A stretch of 64,000 nucleotides of DNA from Variovorax paradoxus (GCF_024734665.1 NZ_CP102931.1:928001-992000), one strand, 5' to 3'; positions 43,841 through 53,686 are shown, numbered from the stretch's first letter. Numbers and translations: made by a program. The notes: a model not told the origin generated them from the sequence alone.

Positions 43841-43860
43841 GGCAATTAGCGGTAATTGCC
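43841..43860. promoter_or_regulatory. candidate Lrp-family operator
   Basis: GGCAATTAGCGGTAATTGCC has perfect 8-bp arms (GGCAATTA/TAATTGCC) around a 4-bp centre. It lies between the divergent lrp-like and eamA genes, 45 bp before the regulator ATG. Confidence 0.7.
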
Positions 43861-43932
43861 TTATTCAAAGCATATCCAATCCGCGCAGGAAGTGGCACGC
43901 TTGCTCCTTCCTTTCTGCCATTCGAAACAGAC

Positions 43933-44835
43933 ATGCAGACACAGCTTCGCGGCGCGCTGGAGATGAGCGCGGCCATGGTGATTTCCGGAACCATCGGATG
44001 GTTCGTCGTGCGCTCCGGCCAGCCGCTACCCGACCTGCTGTTCTGGCGCTGCGTGTTCGGTGCGGCCACGCTGCTCGTCGTTTGCCTTGCGCTGGGCCTG
44101 CTGCGACGCGGCCTGACGCTGCGCAGCTTTGCGCTGGCCGCATTGGGCGGCGTGGCGCTGGTCGTCAACTGGGTGCTGATCTTCGCGTCCTTCTCGCGCG
44201 CGTCGATCTCGATTGCCACGGCGGTCTACAACACGCAGCCCTTCATGCTGGTCGCGCTTGGAGCGCTGCTGCTGTCGGAACGGCTGACCGCGATGAAGGC
44301 CGTGTGGCTGTGCATCGCGTTCGCCGGTGTGGTGCTGGTGGCGCAGGCCAAGCCCGGCGGCGGGGCCGACGGTTCGGCCTATTTCGTCGGCGTGCTGATG
44401 GCACTGGGCGCGGCCTTCTGCTACGCGTTGGCGGCCTTCATCGCGAAGAAGCTCGACGGCATTGCGCCGCATCTCATCGCGCTGATCCAGGTCTGCGTGG
44501 GCATCGTGATGCTCGCGCCGTTCGCGCATTTGAAGACGCTGCCCACCGATGCGGCCACGTGGGGCGTGCACCTGGCCATGGGCGTGGTCTACACGGGGCT
44601 GGTGTTCGTGCTGCTGTACGGGGCGCTGCAGAAGCTGTCGACGCCCGTGGCCGGCGCGCTGTCGTTCATCTATCCGCTGGTGGCCATCGGCGTCGACTAC
44701 GTCGCCTTCGGCCAGCGGCTGGGCGCATTGCAGGTGGTAGGCGCCGCGGCCATTCTGATAGCCGCGGCTGGCATGACCTTCGGGTGGACCCTGCCGGGCG
44801 TGCCGAGGCGCTCGCCCGCTACCGAAGAGCGTTGA
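43933..44835 (+). CDS. EamA/DMT-family transporter
   Basis: A 300-residue protein with ten TM helices in two EamA repeats (TIGWFVVRSGQPLPDLLFWRCVFGAATLL... and GVLMALGAAFCYALAAFIAKKLDGI...). The family exports amino acids and metabolites. Its start is set by the divergent promoter region containing the Lrp-type palindrome, which suggests control by the adjacent regulator. Substrate unknown, probably an amino acid. Confidence 0.9.
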   Translation: MQTQLRGALEMSAAMVISGTIGWFVVRSGQPLPDLLFWRCVFGAATLLVVCLALGLLRRGLTLRSFALAALGGVALVVNWVLIFASFSRASISIATAVYNTQPFMLVALGALLLSERLTAMKAVWLCIAFAGVVLVAQAKPGGGADGSAYFVGVLMALGAAFCYALAAFIAKKLDGIAPHLIALIQVCVGIVMLAPFAHLKTLPTDAATWGVHLAMGVVYTGLVFVLLYGALQKLSTPVAGALSFIYPLVAIGVDYVAFGQRLGALQVVGAAAILIAAAGMTFGWTLPGVPRRSPATEER

Positions 44836-44904
44836 GTCAGGACGTCGTCGCGTGCGGCCGCGCCGGGCGACCGCATGGTCCGTGATGGCGTTGGCTGGCT
44901 GAAG

Positions 44905-45447
44905 CTAGCTGGCGCTTTGCTGACGCCGTCCCAGTGCGAACACCGAATTCGGCGCGTCGACCACAAAAGGCTTGCGCGTGGCTGGCTGGCCGGTCGGCGT
45001 GCGCCGGGTTTCGGTCCGTACCGCGGCTTGCACGCCCTTGGCCTTTTGTTCGTCGACCAGGCTTTGCAGCGAGATCGACCTGAGGAACTCGACCGCCCGC
45101 AGGTTCACGGTGGCCCAGAGCTCGTCGATTTCGCAGCGGCCGGTCTCGCCCTGCGCGTCGGCATCGCGCCGGCGGGTGGATTCGGCATCGTGTTCCTCGA
45201 TCGAGAGGACGATGTCGGCCACGGAAATCTCCGCCGCCTTGCGGCTGAGCGAATAGCCGCCGCCGGGGCCGCGGGTCGATTCGACCAGGCTGGCGCGCCG
45301 CAGCTTGCCGAACAGCAACTCCAGGTACGACAGCGACACGCGCTGGCGCAGGCTGATCGAGGCCAGCGTGACGGGGCCCGAACGGCCGTGCAGGGCGATG
45401 TCGATCATCGCGGTGACCGCGAAGCGGCCCTTGGTGGTGAGACGCAT
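44905..45447 (-). CDS. Rrf2-family (IscR-like) regulator lacking Fe-S ligands
   Basis: A 180-residue Rrf2 protein. The N-terminal winged helix MRLTTKGRFAVTAMIDIALH...VSLSYLELLFGKLRRASLVESTRGPGGGY is typical of IscR, and the dimer helix ends LW. IscR binds [2Fe-2S] through three Cys and one His. Here the segment (residues 88-111) has a single cysteine, C105, and Asp at the His position, so a normal cluster cannot form. A C-terminal extension (about 145-180) is basic and Pro/Thr-rich. It lacks the isc operon neighbours; a BI-1 gene lies upstream on the same strand (31-bp gap). Confidence 0.88.
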   Translation of the reverse strand: MRLTTKGRFAVTAMIDIALHGRSGPVTLASISLRQRVSLSYLELLFGKLRRASLVESTRGPGGGYSLSRKAAEISVADIVLSIEEHDAESTRRRDADAQGETGRCEIDELWATVNLRAVEFLRSISLQSLVDEQKAKGVQAAVRTETRRTPTGQPATRKPFVVDAPNSVFALGRRQQSAS

Positions 45448-45478
45448 GGGATTGTTCCTTTCCTTCCTTCGTGGGGAA

Positions 45479-46177
45479 TTACTCGTCCCGGCCGCCCGCG
45501 ATGCCCAGAAGGGCCAGCAGTGACTGGAAGACGTTGTAGATGCTGAGATACACACCCAGCGTGGCGGAGATGTAGTTGGTTTCCAGGCCGTCCTTCACGC
45601 GCTTGAGGTCGTGCAGGATGAAGGCCGAGAAGATGCCGATGGCCGCGACCGACAGCGTCATCATCAGCGCGCTCGACTGGATGAAGAAGTTGGCGATGCC
45701 AGCCACCAGCAGCAGGATCGCGCCGATGAAGAGCCACTTGCCCATGGCCGACAGGTCGCGCTTGATGACCGACGACAGCGTGGCCATGCCGAAGAAGATC
45801 GCGCCGGTGCCGGCGAACGCCGTCATCACCAGGCTGGCGCCGTTGGCCAGGCCGAGCACGGAGCCCACCAGGCGCGACAGCATCAGGCCCATGAAGAAGG
45901 TGAAGGCCAGCAGCACCGGCACGCCGGCGGCCGATTCCTTGGTTTTCTCGATGGCGTACATGAAGCCGAAGGCACCGCCGAGGAACACCATCAGGCCGAT
46001 GCCCGGCGACATGGCGCGCGAGAAGCCGGTGGAAACGCCGATCCAGGCGCCCAGAACGGTGGGCACCATCGACAGCGCGAGCAGCCAGTAGGTGTTGCGC
46101 AGCACGCGGTTGCGCTCCTGCGGCGAGGCGAGCGGAAGGGCGAAGCCGTCGTGATAGGTGGAGGGACTGTTGTTCAT
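45479..46177 (-). CDS. Bax inhibitor-1/YccA-family membrane protein
   Basis: A 232-residue protein with seven TM segments, family signatures PGIGLMVFLGGAFGFMYAIEK and the late FSAFILHDLKRVKDG with acidic residues of the Ca2+-leak channel fold, ending SIYNVFQSLLALLGIAGGRDE as in other YccA proteins. YccA interacts with FtsH in E. coli. It may be co-transcribed with the Rrf2 gene downstream. Confidence 0.92.
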   Translation of the reverse strand: MNNSPSTYHDGFALPLASPQERNRVLRNTYWLLALSMVPTVLGAWIGVSTGFSRAMSPGIGLMVFLGGAFGFMYAIEKTKESAAGVPVLLAFTFFMGLMLSRLVGSVLGLANGASLVMTAFAGTGAIFFGMATLSSVIKRDLSAMGKWLFIGAILLLVAGIANFFIQSSALMMTLSVAAIGIFSAFILHDLKRVKDGLETNYISATLGVYLSIYNVFQSLLALLGIAGGRDE

Positions 46178-46313
46178 TGTGTTGATTCCTTGAAGCTGGA
46201 CCGGTGCTGGCTGCGCGCAATGGCGCGCGCAAGGGGCACAGGGCCGGAAATGAGAGATGTCGTTGCTGCGATGCGGGTGCCGCCGGATGGCGGGAAGCCC
46301 GGATCGAAAGGGC

Positions 46314-46332
46314 GGGAGCCGTGGCGGCTCCC
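46314..46332 (-). terminator. hairpin downstream of the small His-motif protein gene
   Basis: An 8-bp stem GGGAGCCG / CGGCTCCC with a 3-base loop, 24 bp beyond the stop at 46356 on the minus strand, followed by a short T-containing run. Weak rho-independent terminator. The rest of 46178-46355 shows no gene. Confidence 0.5.
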
Positions 46333-46355
46333 GGTCGCGCTAAGCCTTTGGGGGC

Positions 46356-46721
46356 CTAGGCGACGAAGGACGCGGCGCGGGGTGGCCGCTTGGGTCGCGC
46401 GAGGAACGGCGCGACGGAGGTGGTCAGGCCGAGTTTCGGCGGCTGTTCCGTGAAGCGCAGCAGCGCGGGGGCGCCGTTGCGCGCGTCGACCAGTTCGGCG
46501 TGCTCGGAGCCGGCTTCGTCGACGGAGAGGGAGTCGTCCGATGTCTTGTCGGCATCGCTTGCCGGCGTTGCTGCATCGGAGAAGTCAGCACTGACAACCA
46601 GCGCGGACTCCTGCTGTTCGCCGTGCGAATGGCCGCCACCGATCACGCTGTGTGCAAGCACGGCAAAGCCGTAGCAGGACAGCATGATGGACAGGACAGT
46701 GGCGACAAACCAGCGGGACAT
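46356..46721 (-). CDS. small exported protein with His/acidic motifs
   Basis: A 121-residue protein with a signal peptide (MSRWFVATVLSIMLSCYGFAVLAHS), then GGGHSHGEQQ, an acidic stretch rich in Asp/Ser/Ala and a basic C-terminus. The His cluster and layout resemble small periplasmic proteins found with metal-resistance loci, but no such genes are adjacent. Function unknown. Confidence 0.55.
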   Translation of the reverse strand: MSRWFVATVLSIMLSCYGFAVLAHSVIGGGHSHGEQQESALVVSADFSDAATPASDADKTSDDSLSVDEAGSEHAELVDARNGAPALLRFTEQPPKLGLTTSVAPFLARPKRPPRAASFVA

Positions 46722-46800
46722 GTAGGGGTAATCTTACCTGCCGCGCCGTGGGGTGTTCGCGGCGGGCGCTTTCAACCGACCGGATCGCATGGATGTTCGC

Positions 46801-49029
46801 TCAGGCTGGCGCGGTCGTGGTTTCGCTGCCTTCGGACTGCAGCCATTCGCGTGCATGGGTGCGCAACGCGTCTATCTGCAGCCAGATCAGACCGAGTTCG
46901 GTGTGAAAAGTTCGCGCCTGCGGGTCGCCGCCGTCCCCGTTCTCGCCGCTGGCGGCAACGGCCTGCGCCAGTTCGGCGCGCGCGATTGATTCCGCAACTG
47001 CATCGCCCGGCGCCTCGATCACGCCCTTTTCCAGTCCGGCCGCCAGCCCTTCCAGCGCTGCAATTGCCCCTTCGGCGGCCGTGCGCAGCACCGCCATCTG
47101 TGCCGAATCGGGCAGCGCCGCGCGGTGGGCGCCCAGGGCCGAGAGATAACTCAGCAGCGTGTGGGAGCGGATCAGGAAGCGCAGCGCCACCCCCGCGCGC
47201 GGCCGCACGTAGCCTGGCTCGCGGAACATGTCCGACACGGCCGTGGACAGAGCCGCATCCGCGTTGTGGTCGTTGCGCCGCGCCAGCCGGTAGTCGAGGT
47301 GGTCGCGCGCGCCGGTGCGGTACTGCCCGACGATCTGCCGCAGGTAGCCGGCATGGCCGCGCATCGCAGCCGCCGCCAGTTCGTTGATGCGCCGCGCCTG
47401 CCAGTGCGGCAGCACCAGCAGCACGGCCAGCCCGGCAATGGCGCTGCCGATGGCGGTGTCGACCAGCCGCGGCACCAGCAGCACGCCGCTGTCGCCGACC
47501 TGGTTGAAGCACATCAGCACCAGCAGCGTCATCGAGGCGGTGGCCAGCAGGTAGCGCGTGGTGCGGGTCGCGAAGAACAGCACGCCCGCCACCACCGCGA
47601 TCACCGACTGCACCAGCGGCTGCGGAAACAGCTGCAGCAGCGCCCATCCGGCCACCACGCCCAGCGCGGTGCCGGCAATGCGCTGCCCCATGCGCGAAAT
47701 GGTGTCGCCATAAGTCTGCTGGCAGACGAACAGCGTGGTCAGCAAGATCCAGTAGCCCTGCGCCGGGTGAATGGCGTGCATCACGCCATAGCCCACCACC
47801 AGCGCCACCGACAGCCGCAGCGCATGGCGAAACAGCGGCGAGCGCGTGGTGAGCTGCCGCCGCACGCGCTCGACCGCGTCGCGCCACGAGCGCGGCGAGC
47901 GGTCGAACAGGCCCATCTCCGTGCGGCCTGCGCGCGCCGATGGCTGGCTGGCCCCGGCCAGTTGCCCGTCGAGCAGCGCGAGGTTGCGTGCCAGCGCCTC
48001 GACCGATGCCAGCAGCGCCAGTCGCCCGGGTGTATCGGCCCGCGCGCGCTCGTGCTCGATGGCGCTGCGCAGGTCGGCCAGCGCCTGCACCGTCTCCGTG
48101 CCCACGTCGAAAGGCTCGCGCCGCGCGATCGAATCGGCCAGCCGCTGGCAGGCCAGCCCCTGCAGGCCCAGCAAGCGCTGGCAGCGGTAGAGCAGGTCGC
48201 TGTGGAAGAAAGCGTCGGCCAGCGCGTTGTAGTCGTCGTGCGAGGAGCTGGCGCGCTCGTGCACGTCTTGCGCGATCAGGTAGAGCCCGCGGTAGCGCGA
48301 GAGGCGCCCGGTCGGCGCGCGCGCGCCGATGCGCAGGAAGATGCTTTCCTTCGCGGCGTTGAGCTCCGTCACCACCTCGGCATTGAGTTGCGCCAGCGCG
48401 AGCCGCTTGCGTTCGATATCGATGCCGCGCAGCGGCTCGAACAGCGATGCCTTGAAGCGCACGAAATTGCCCAGCACCGCAAACAGCGTGACCAGCCGCG
48501 CCTGCACCGGCTGCGCCGGAAAGGCTGCGCACCACAAAACCGAGAACACGCCATACCAGGCCGCACCCGCCAGCAGCAGCAAGGGCTCGCGCCCGCGATG
48601 GGCCCCGCCGTGCGCGCCCATGTTCTCGATGCCGAGCGTGGCGTACATCGCGAGGATCAGCGTCGCATACGCAATCGCCTTGTAGCGCGCGCCCACCGCC
48701 CCGAGCATCGTGAGGCAGAAGGCCGCGAGCGCAAGCCCGGTGATGAACAGCAGCGGCAAGCCGAACGCCGCCTCCACCGCGAACGCAATGGCCGCGAAGC
48801 AGCCAAGCGTGACCACCTGCGCACGCAGCCGGCCGCGCCAGCTGTCGTCGGTCTCGGCGAGCGCGCTGGCGATGGCGCCGAGGAACAGGGGAATCACCGC
48901 ATCGGGGTGGCCGGTCCAGGCGCAGGCCGCCATGAGGCTGCCGAGGGTGAGAAGAATGCGAACGGGTTGCGCGCGGGAAGCGAAAGACCGCAGCCGCTGG
49001 CGCAGCGCGTCGGGAGACAGGGGAAGCAT
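46801..49029 (-). CDS. FUSC/YccS-family inner membrane protein
   Basis: A 742-residue protein with two membrane blocks (residues about 20-165 and 395-515), each of about six TM helices, alternating with cytoplasmic domains. The second block HALRLSVALVVGYGVMHAIHPAQGYWILLTTLFVCQQTYGDTISRMGQRIAGTALGVVAGW is the FUSC signature, related to fusaric-acid/aromatic acid efflux proteins (YccS/YhfK). ATG 49029 was chosen because an earlier in-frame ATG at 49125 falls inside the neighbouring coding gene. No partner MFP gene is nearby. Confidence 0.9.
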   Translation of the reverse strand: MLPLSPDALRQRLRSFASRAQPVRILLTLGSLMAACAWTGHPDAVIPLFLGAIASALAETDDSWRGRLRAQVVTLGCFAAIAFAVEAAFGLPLLFITGLALAAFCLTMLGAVGARYKAIAYATLILAMYATLGIENMGAHGGAHRGREPLLLLAGAAWYGVFSVLWCAAFPAQPVQARLVTLFAVLGNFVRFKASLFEPLRGIDIERKRLALAQLNAEVVTELNAAKESIFLRIGARAPTGRLSRYRGLYLIAQDVHERASSSHDDYNALADAFFHSDLLYRCQRLLGLQGLACQRLADSIARREPFDVGTETVQALADLRSAIEHERARADTPGRLALLASVEALARNLALLDGQLAGASQPSARAGRTEMGLFDRSPRSWRDAVERVRRQLTTRSPLFRHALRLSVALVVGYGVMHAIHPAQGYWILLTTLFVCQQTYGDTISRMGQRIAGTALGVVAGWALLQLFPQPLVQSVIAVVAGVLFFATRTTRYLLATASMTLLVLMCFNQVGDSGVLLVPRLVDTAIGSAIAGLAVLLVLPHWQARRINELAAAAMRGHAGYLRQIVGQYRTGARDHLDYRLARRNDHNADAALSTAVSDMFREPGYVRPRAGVALRFLIRSHTLLSYLSALGAHRAALPDSAQMAVLRTAAEGAIAALEGLAAGLEKGVIEAPGDAVAESIARAELAQAVAASGENGDGGDPQARTFHTELGLIWLQIDALRTHAREWLQSEGSETTTAPA

Positions 49030-49076
49030 GGGCTGATCTTGCACGATGCATGCCACGGCCGTGTGGCGCCTTGTGG

Positions 49077-50411
49077 CTAAGAACCGGGTCGACTGCGCAG
49101 GAAGCCGTGGCGGGGGGCGATCCACCGGGCTTGGGCGTTGTCGGCTGCGGGGGCAACCCCTGTGAGCAGCATCTCGTCCTCAACTTGCAGGAACTGACGG
49201 GATTGCGCCCCGTCCGTGCCTGGCAGCACGCGCAGCGTGGCGTCGCCAAGGTCGATCCGTTCACCCGGCGCGGGCAACACGGCGGAGGCATCGGGCCAGA
49301 TGTCGTGCAGGCCGTCGAGGGCGCCCATGGCTTCTTCCGACGACGCCTGCGTCGACAGGATCCATCGCACGCGCCCGGGCGCCGCTGTAACGAGGGCCGC
49401 GATGTGCCCAGGGCTCGCGGGCAACGCATCGACCAACGCGCAATCGCCGCCCGCAGCTCCCACGAAGTAGCTGTGCGCCAGCTCGCCCGATGCTTCGCCC
49501 GTAACCCGCAGAACCCGCGCCGACAGCCGCGTCACCAGCCCGGCCTCGTGCGCATAGCGGCCACCGCCCTTGCCGTCCGGGTCGAGATGCGCGACTTCCT
49601 CATACGCCGGCTCGTCCATGTTCACCGGCCGTCGTCCCGCGGGCCCGTCCGCCAGCCGGGGCATGACGCGCGGAATGTGCTTCAGGCCGCGCGCATGAGT
49701 CATGAGTTCGGCCGTGCTTGTGAACTGCGCGAGCTGCTCGAGGATGCGGCGCGTCACGTTCATCAGCTTGAGCCCGCGCGCCGGGTCCACGGCCTCGGCG
49801 GGGCGCAGCCACATGTGCTCGACCGTCTCGCGGCCATCGGGCTGCACGCTCTGGGCCTCGGGCATCGGCGCGATGAAGAAGCGCGTGTCGAAGCGGCGCG
49901 GCATGCCCGGCGGCGTGAGCCAGTAAGCGAAATAGGCGAGCCGGTCGGCTGCGAGCCGCCAGCCGTGCCGATCACACAGCGAGAGCAGCGCATCGGTGCC
50001 TTGCTCCGCCGCATGGCGCATGGCAGCGAGCTGGTCGGGTGGCAGGCTGTCCAGCGTCACCAGCCGGCCGGTGTCGTCGGTAGCGAACAGCACGCCGGCT
50101 TCCTCGAAGCACTCGCGGATCGCGGCTGCGTAGTAGTCGAGCCCGCCTTCCGGCACCGCAAGGCGTTCGCTCGCGGCCCTGTCGTCGAGGCCGCCGCAGT
50201 GCCCGTGCAGGCCGCGATCGTGCGCATCGATCACGCCGCCCGGAAACACGCTGGCCCCGCTGTTCTGGTCGTTGGCCTTCTCGGCCCGCCGCAGCATCAG
50301 TACCTCGAGGCCGTGGCTTGCGTCGCGCAGAACGATCAGGGTGGCCGCCGAGCGCACGGGGCGCGGCGGCGAAGCGGGTTGTGGCGTGGCATCCGGAGTG
50401 CTGGCTGTCAT
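49077..50411 (-). CDS. NUDIX hydrolase fused to a degenerate metallo-beta-lactamase domain
   Basis: A 444-residue fusion. The N-terminal half is a NUDT19-like NUDIX domain: VFPGGVID with an insertion, then [15 protein letters not shown] (REcfEEaG at 99-105), catalytic for nucleoside-diphosphate or CoA derivatives. From about 245 on, the sequence follows an MBL/LACTB2-type fold ([20 protein letters not shown], then [18 protein letters not shown]). The metal motif that should read T-H-x-H-x-D-H is STQASSE (354-360), so metal binding is lost. An acyl-CoA dehydrogenase gene is divergent, so a CoA-related role is plausible. Confidence 0.8.
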   Translation of the reverse strand: MTASTPDATPQPASPPRPVRSAATLIVLRDASHGLEVLMLRRAEKANDQNSGASVFPGGVIDAHDRGLHGHCGGLDDRAASERLAVPEGGLDYYAAAIRECFEEAGVLFATDDTGRLVTLDSLPPDQLAAMRHAAEQGTDALLSLCDRHGWRLAADRLAYFAYWLTPPGMPRRFDTRFFIAPMPEAQSVQPDGRETVEHMWLRPAEAVDPARGLKLMNVTRRILEQLAQFTSTAELMTHARGLKHIPRVMPRLADGPAGRRPVNMDEPAYEEVAHLDPDGKGGGRYAHEAGLVTRLSARVLRVTGEASGELAHSYFVGAAGGDCALVDALPASPGHIAALVTAAPGRVRWILSTQASSEEAMGALDGLHDIWPDASAVLPAPGERIDLGDATLRVLPGTDGAQSRQFLQVEDEMLLTGVAPAADNAQARWIAPRHGFLRSRPGS

Positions 50412-50542
50412 GCACGCATTGTCGCGCCGGCGGCTGCTGCGAAGGCGACAGCAGGGGCACCCGGCTGTCGCGCGGAAGACCGTCCGGAATGCGGTGCGCG
50501 ACGTACCTTCAAGGCACATCGACTGTTGCTGAAGGACGCACC

Positions 50543-51760
50543 ATGCATTTCGAATTCACACCCAGGGTGATCGCGCTGCGCGAGGAACTGCTCAAGTTCA
50601 TGGACGAGTTCGTCTACCCGAATGAAAAACGCCATGAAGAAGAACTGGCCGCCAACGCCCGCGCAGGCCGCCCCTACGCCGAGCTGCCGATGATGGCCGG
50701 CCTCAAGGCTAAGGCGCGCGACCGCGGGCTGTGGAACCTGTTCCTGCCTGAGTCGGAGCATGGCCCGGGGCTGAGCAACGTCGAATACGCGCCGCTGTGC
50801 GAGATCATGGGCCGGCGCTACTGGAGTTCGGAAATCTTCAACTGCTCCGCGCCCGACACCGGCAACATGGAAGTGCTGGCGCGCTACGGCACCAAGGCCC
50901 AGCAGGAGCGCTGGCTCACACCGCTGCTGGCCGGCGAGATCCGCTCTTCCTTCGCGATGACCGAGCCCGAGGTGGCTTCGAGCGACGCCACCAACATCCG
51001 CTGCAGCATCCGCCGCGAAGGCAATGAGTACGTCATCAACGGCCGCAAGTGGTACATCACCGGCGCGATGAACGAGCGCTGCGAAATCTTCGTGCTGATG
51101 GGCAAGACCGACCCCGACAACGCAGACCGCCACAAGCAGCAGTCGATGATCCTCGTGCCGAAGAACACGCCCGGCGTGACCATCGTGCGCGACATGGCGC
51201 TGCTTGGCGTGTACGACCCGCCGTTCGGCCACCCCGAGATCGTGTTCGACAACGTGCGCGTACCCGTCGAGAACATCCTGCTCGGCGAAGGTCGCGGCTT
51301 TGAAATCGCACAGGGCCGCCTCGGGCCGGGGCGCATTCATCACTGCATGCGCGCCATCGGCATGGCCGAGGCCGCGCTGGAAATGATGTGCCAGCGCCTC
51401 GTGTCGCGCGTCGCATTTCACAAGCCGCTGGCGGAGCAGGGCGTGTGGCGCGAGCGCATTGCCGAGTCGCGCATGCTCATCGAGCAGTCGCGCTGGATGG
51501 TGCTCAACGCCGCCTACCGCATGGACACGGTGGGCAACAAGGTCGCCGCGAAGGAGATCGCGATGATCAAGGTGCTCACGCCCAACAACTGCGTGAAGGT
51601 GGTCGACTGGGCCATGCAGGCCTTCGGCGCCATGGGCCTGAGCCAGGACACGCTGCTCACGCACTTCTACGCCTACGAGCGCCACCTGCGCGTGGCCGAC
51701 GGCCCCGACGAGGTGCACCGCAACGCGATCGCCAAGCAGGAGTTGGCGGCGTACCAGTAA
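50543..51760 (+). CDS. acyl-CoA dehydrogenase (ACAD10/11-like)
   Basis: A 405-residue FAD enzyme with the usual ACAD order: helical N-domain, beta domain with [18 protein letters not shown] and [12 protein letters not shown], and C-terminal helical domain with [24 protein letters not shown] and the closing [42 protein letters not shown]. Sequence style matches the ACAD10/11 group, which handles branched or hydroxylated acyl-CoAs. GAAGGA precedes the ATG. It is divergent from the NUDIX-MBL gene. Confidence 0.93.
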   Translation: MHFEFTPRVIALREELLKFMDEFVYPNEKRHEEELAANARAGRPYAELPMMAGLKAKARDRGLWNLFLPESEHGPGLSNVEYAPLCEIMGRRYWSSEIFNCSAPDTGNMEVLARYGTKAQQERWLTPLLAGEIRSSFAMTEPEVASSDATNIRCSIRREGNEYVINGRKWYITGAMNERCEIFVLMGKTDPDNADRHKQQSMILVPKNTPGVTIVRDMALLGVYDPPFGHPEIVFDNVRVPVENILLGEGRGFEIAQGRLGPGRIHHCMRAIGMAEAALEMMCQRLVSRVAFHKPLAEQGVWRERIAESRMLIEQSRWMVLNAAYRMDTVGNKVAAKEIAMIKVLTPNNCVKVVDWAMQAFGAMGLSQDTLLTHFYAYERHLRVADGPDEVHRNAIAKQELAAYQ

Positions 51761-51781
51761 GGCAGGACCGGCCGTGCTGCT

Positions 51782-52639
51782 TCAGGGGCGGTCCATTGCG
51801 GCGTCGCCGCCCACCCAGCAGCCTTCCTGCGCCATCGCCTCCAAAGGCAGTTCGACGTGGATGGCGGATGGCGACCCCATGGCCTCGCCCTGGCGAACTG
51901 TCACCGACAGCGCTTCGTGGCCGACCAGGCCCAGATGGCGCAGACCCCACGCGAGCGCGGCCGCGGCGATGCCCGTGGCCGCGTCTTCCGGATAGCCCGA
52001 AGACTTCGGAAACTGCCGAGCGCTGACCGTGTCGGTCGCGTCCTGCGCCATCGCATAGGGATACAGCCCGGTGGACCCGAGCCGCTCGCACAGCGATTCG
52101 ACGCGCGAAAAATCCACGCGCAAGCCATGCAACTGCGCCGTGTCCGCCAGCCGCACCAGCGTCTTCACGCGGCTGGTGGCTGCATTGAGCACCGGCCCCG
52201 CGATCTGCGATGCGTCGATGCCCAGGCACTGCGCGATCTCTTCGACCAGCGCCCGTTGCGTCACCTCTTGCACCACCGCGCGCGGCTGGCTGATCTGCAC
52301 CGTGCCATCGATACGCCGGCCCGTCACGGTGCCGCTCAGCGTCTCGATGGCGACCGGTGCGCCGTCCCATTCGCCGCGCTGGTGCAGCAGCCACAGTGCG
52401 CCGACCGTGGCATGGCCGCACATTTCCATTTCATGGTTCGGCACGAAGTAGCGCATGCGCAGGGCATGCGCGGCCGTCGCGGGCTTCAGCACGAACACAG
52501 ATTCGTGCCCGCTGAGCCGTGTGTATTCCTGCATCTGCGCGCTCGTGAGTGCGTCGGCATCGAGCCACACCGGCGCGGGATTGCCACCGGTCGCCGGGTC
52601 GGGCCCCACGAAGACGCGAATGTTGTGAACGGCGGCCAT
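51782..52639 (-). CDS. PhzF-family isomerase/epimerase-like protein
   Basis: A 285-residue protein of the PhzF/diaminopimelate-epimerase-like fold. The conserved glutamate E46 (GHESVFVL) and the MEMCGHATVGALWLL and YPEDAATGIAAAALAWGL motifs of both half-domains are present. Family members isomerise small metabolites such as trans-2,3-dihydro-3-hydroxyanthranilate; most bacterial ones are uncharacterised. It starts 2 bp after the Bug-type binding protein gene, so the two are co-transcribed and may handle the same carboxylate. Confidence 0.88.
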   Translation of the reverse strand: MAAVHNIRVFVGPDPATGGNPAPVWLDADALTSAQMQEYTRLSGHESVFVLKPATAAHALRMRYFVPNHEMEMCGHATVGALWLLHQRGEWDGAPVAIETLSGTVTGRRIDGTVQISQPRAVVQEVTQRALVEEIAQCLGIDASQIAGPVLNAATSRVKTLVRLADTAQLHGLRVDFSRVESLCERLGSTGLYPYAMAQDATDTVSARQFPKSSGYPEDAATGIAAAALAWGLRHLGLVGHEALSVTVRQGEAMGSPSAIHVELPLEAMAQEGCWVGGDAAMDRP

Positions 52640-52641
52640 CG

Positions 52642-53622
52642 TCAATCGGCCCTCGCTTTCACCGAGCGCGCGATGCCGCCCCAGAGCTTGATGTCGCCAC
52701 GTATCTGCGCAAGGAACACGTCGGGCTGCACGTTCCACGGCGTCACGCCCTTGGCCAGCATGTCGGCGCGCAGGGCCGGGTCGCGCAAGGCGGTGTCGAG
52801 CGCCGCGCGCAGGCGCTGCACCACCGGCTGCGGCGTGGCTGCCGGAGCCATCAGGCCGTACCAGAGTTGGGGCTTGAAGTCCTTGATGCCGGCCTGCTCG
52901 AAAGTGGGCACGCCGTCGAAGCCGGCCGAGGGCTCGCTGATGGCCAGCGCCCGCATGCGGCCGCCGCGTACCTGCGCGAGTAGCGCGGGCGGGTTGTCGA
53001 ACAGCGCCTGGATCTGCCCCGCCATCAGGTCGGCCTGCGCGGGCGCCGCGCCGCGGTAGGGCACATGCGTCATCTCGATGCCGGTGCGCTGCTTGAAGAG
53101 TTCGCCCGCCAGATGGCTCAGGCTGCCGTTGCCGATGCTGCCGTAGTTGAGCGCCTGGGGGTGGGCCTTGGCGTAATCGATGAAGCCCTTCACGTCGCGC
53201 GCCTCCAGCGAAGGCGTCACCACCAGCACGAAGGGCGTGGTGCCGATGGTGCCGACCGGCACCAGGTCCTTGATCGGGTCGTAGGGCAGCTTCGGGTACA
53301 CCGCGTCGGCCGATGCGATGGTCGACGTGGTGGCCGCCACGAGCGTGTAGCCATCGGGATTCGCCTTCGCGCCGAAGCCTGTGCCCACGGTGCCGCCCGC
53401 GCCAGAGCGGTTGTCGATGATCACCGACACGCCGAGCGCGGCCTGCAGCCGCTGCTGCACCGAGCGGAAGATCACGTCCGTGCCGCCGCCGGCGGGGAAG
53501 GGTACGATGATCGTGACCGGCTTGTTCGGATAGTCCGGGGCTGCCCATGAGGCTGCAGGGCCGTACAGGAGCCCGGCGGCTGCCAGACCGAGGAGCGCGC
53601 GGCGCAGAGGTTTTGGGGTCAT
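52642..53622 (-). CDS. Bug-type tricarboxylate-transporter substrate-binding protein
   Basis: A 326-residue exported protein with a signal peptide ending AASWAAPDYP, then PNKPVTIIVPFPAGGGTDVIFR, the canonical TctC/Bug start, VIIDNRSGAGGTVG, LNYGSIGNGSLSHLAGELF and VPYRGAAPAQADLMAGQIQ. Bug proteins bind carboxylates and are very numerous in Burkholderiales; no tctAB membrane genes are adjacent, as is common. It is divergent from the AraC gene at 53738, its likely regulator. Confidence 0.93.
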   Translation of the reverse strand: MTPKPLRRALLGLAAAGLLYGPAASWAAPDYPNKPVTIIVPFPAGGGTDVIFRSVQQRLQAALGVSVIIDNRSGAGGTVGTGFGAKANPDGYTLVAATTSTIASADAVYPKLPYDPIKDLVPVGTIGTTPFVLVVTPSLEARDVKGFIDYAKAHPQALNYGSIGNGSLSHLAGELFKQRTGIEMTHVPYRGAAPAQADLMAGQIQALFDNPPALLAQVRGGRMRALAISEPSAGFDGVPTFEQAGIKDFKPQLWYGLMAPAATPQPVVQRLRAALDTALRDPALRADMLAKGVTPWNVQPDVFLAQIRGDIKLWGGIARSVKARAD

Positions 53623-53686
53623 GCTTCTTGCTTGCGGGAGTGGTGTTTCCCGATTCTGTTGAGCGTGCGCAAACGCGCGCGACCGA

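Noticed and set aside
49030..49125. Longer FUSC protein starting at ATG 49125
   Set aside because: It would overlap the coding end of the NUDIX-MBL gene and lacks a ribosome site; MLPLSPD at 49029 fits the family.
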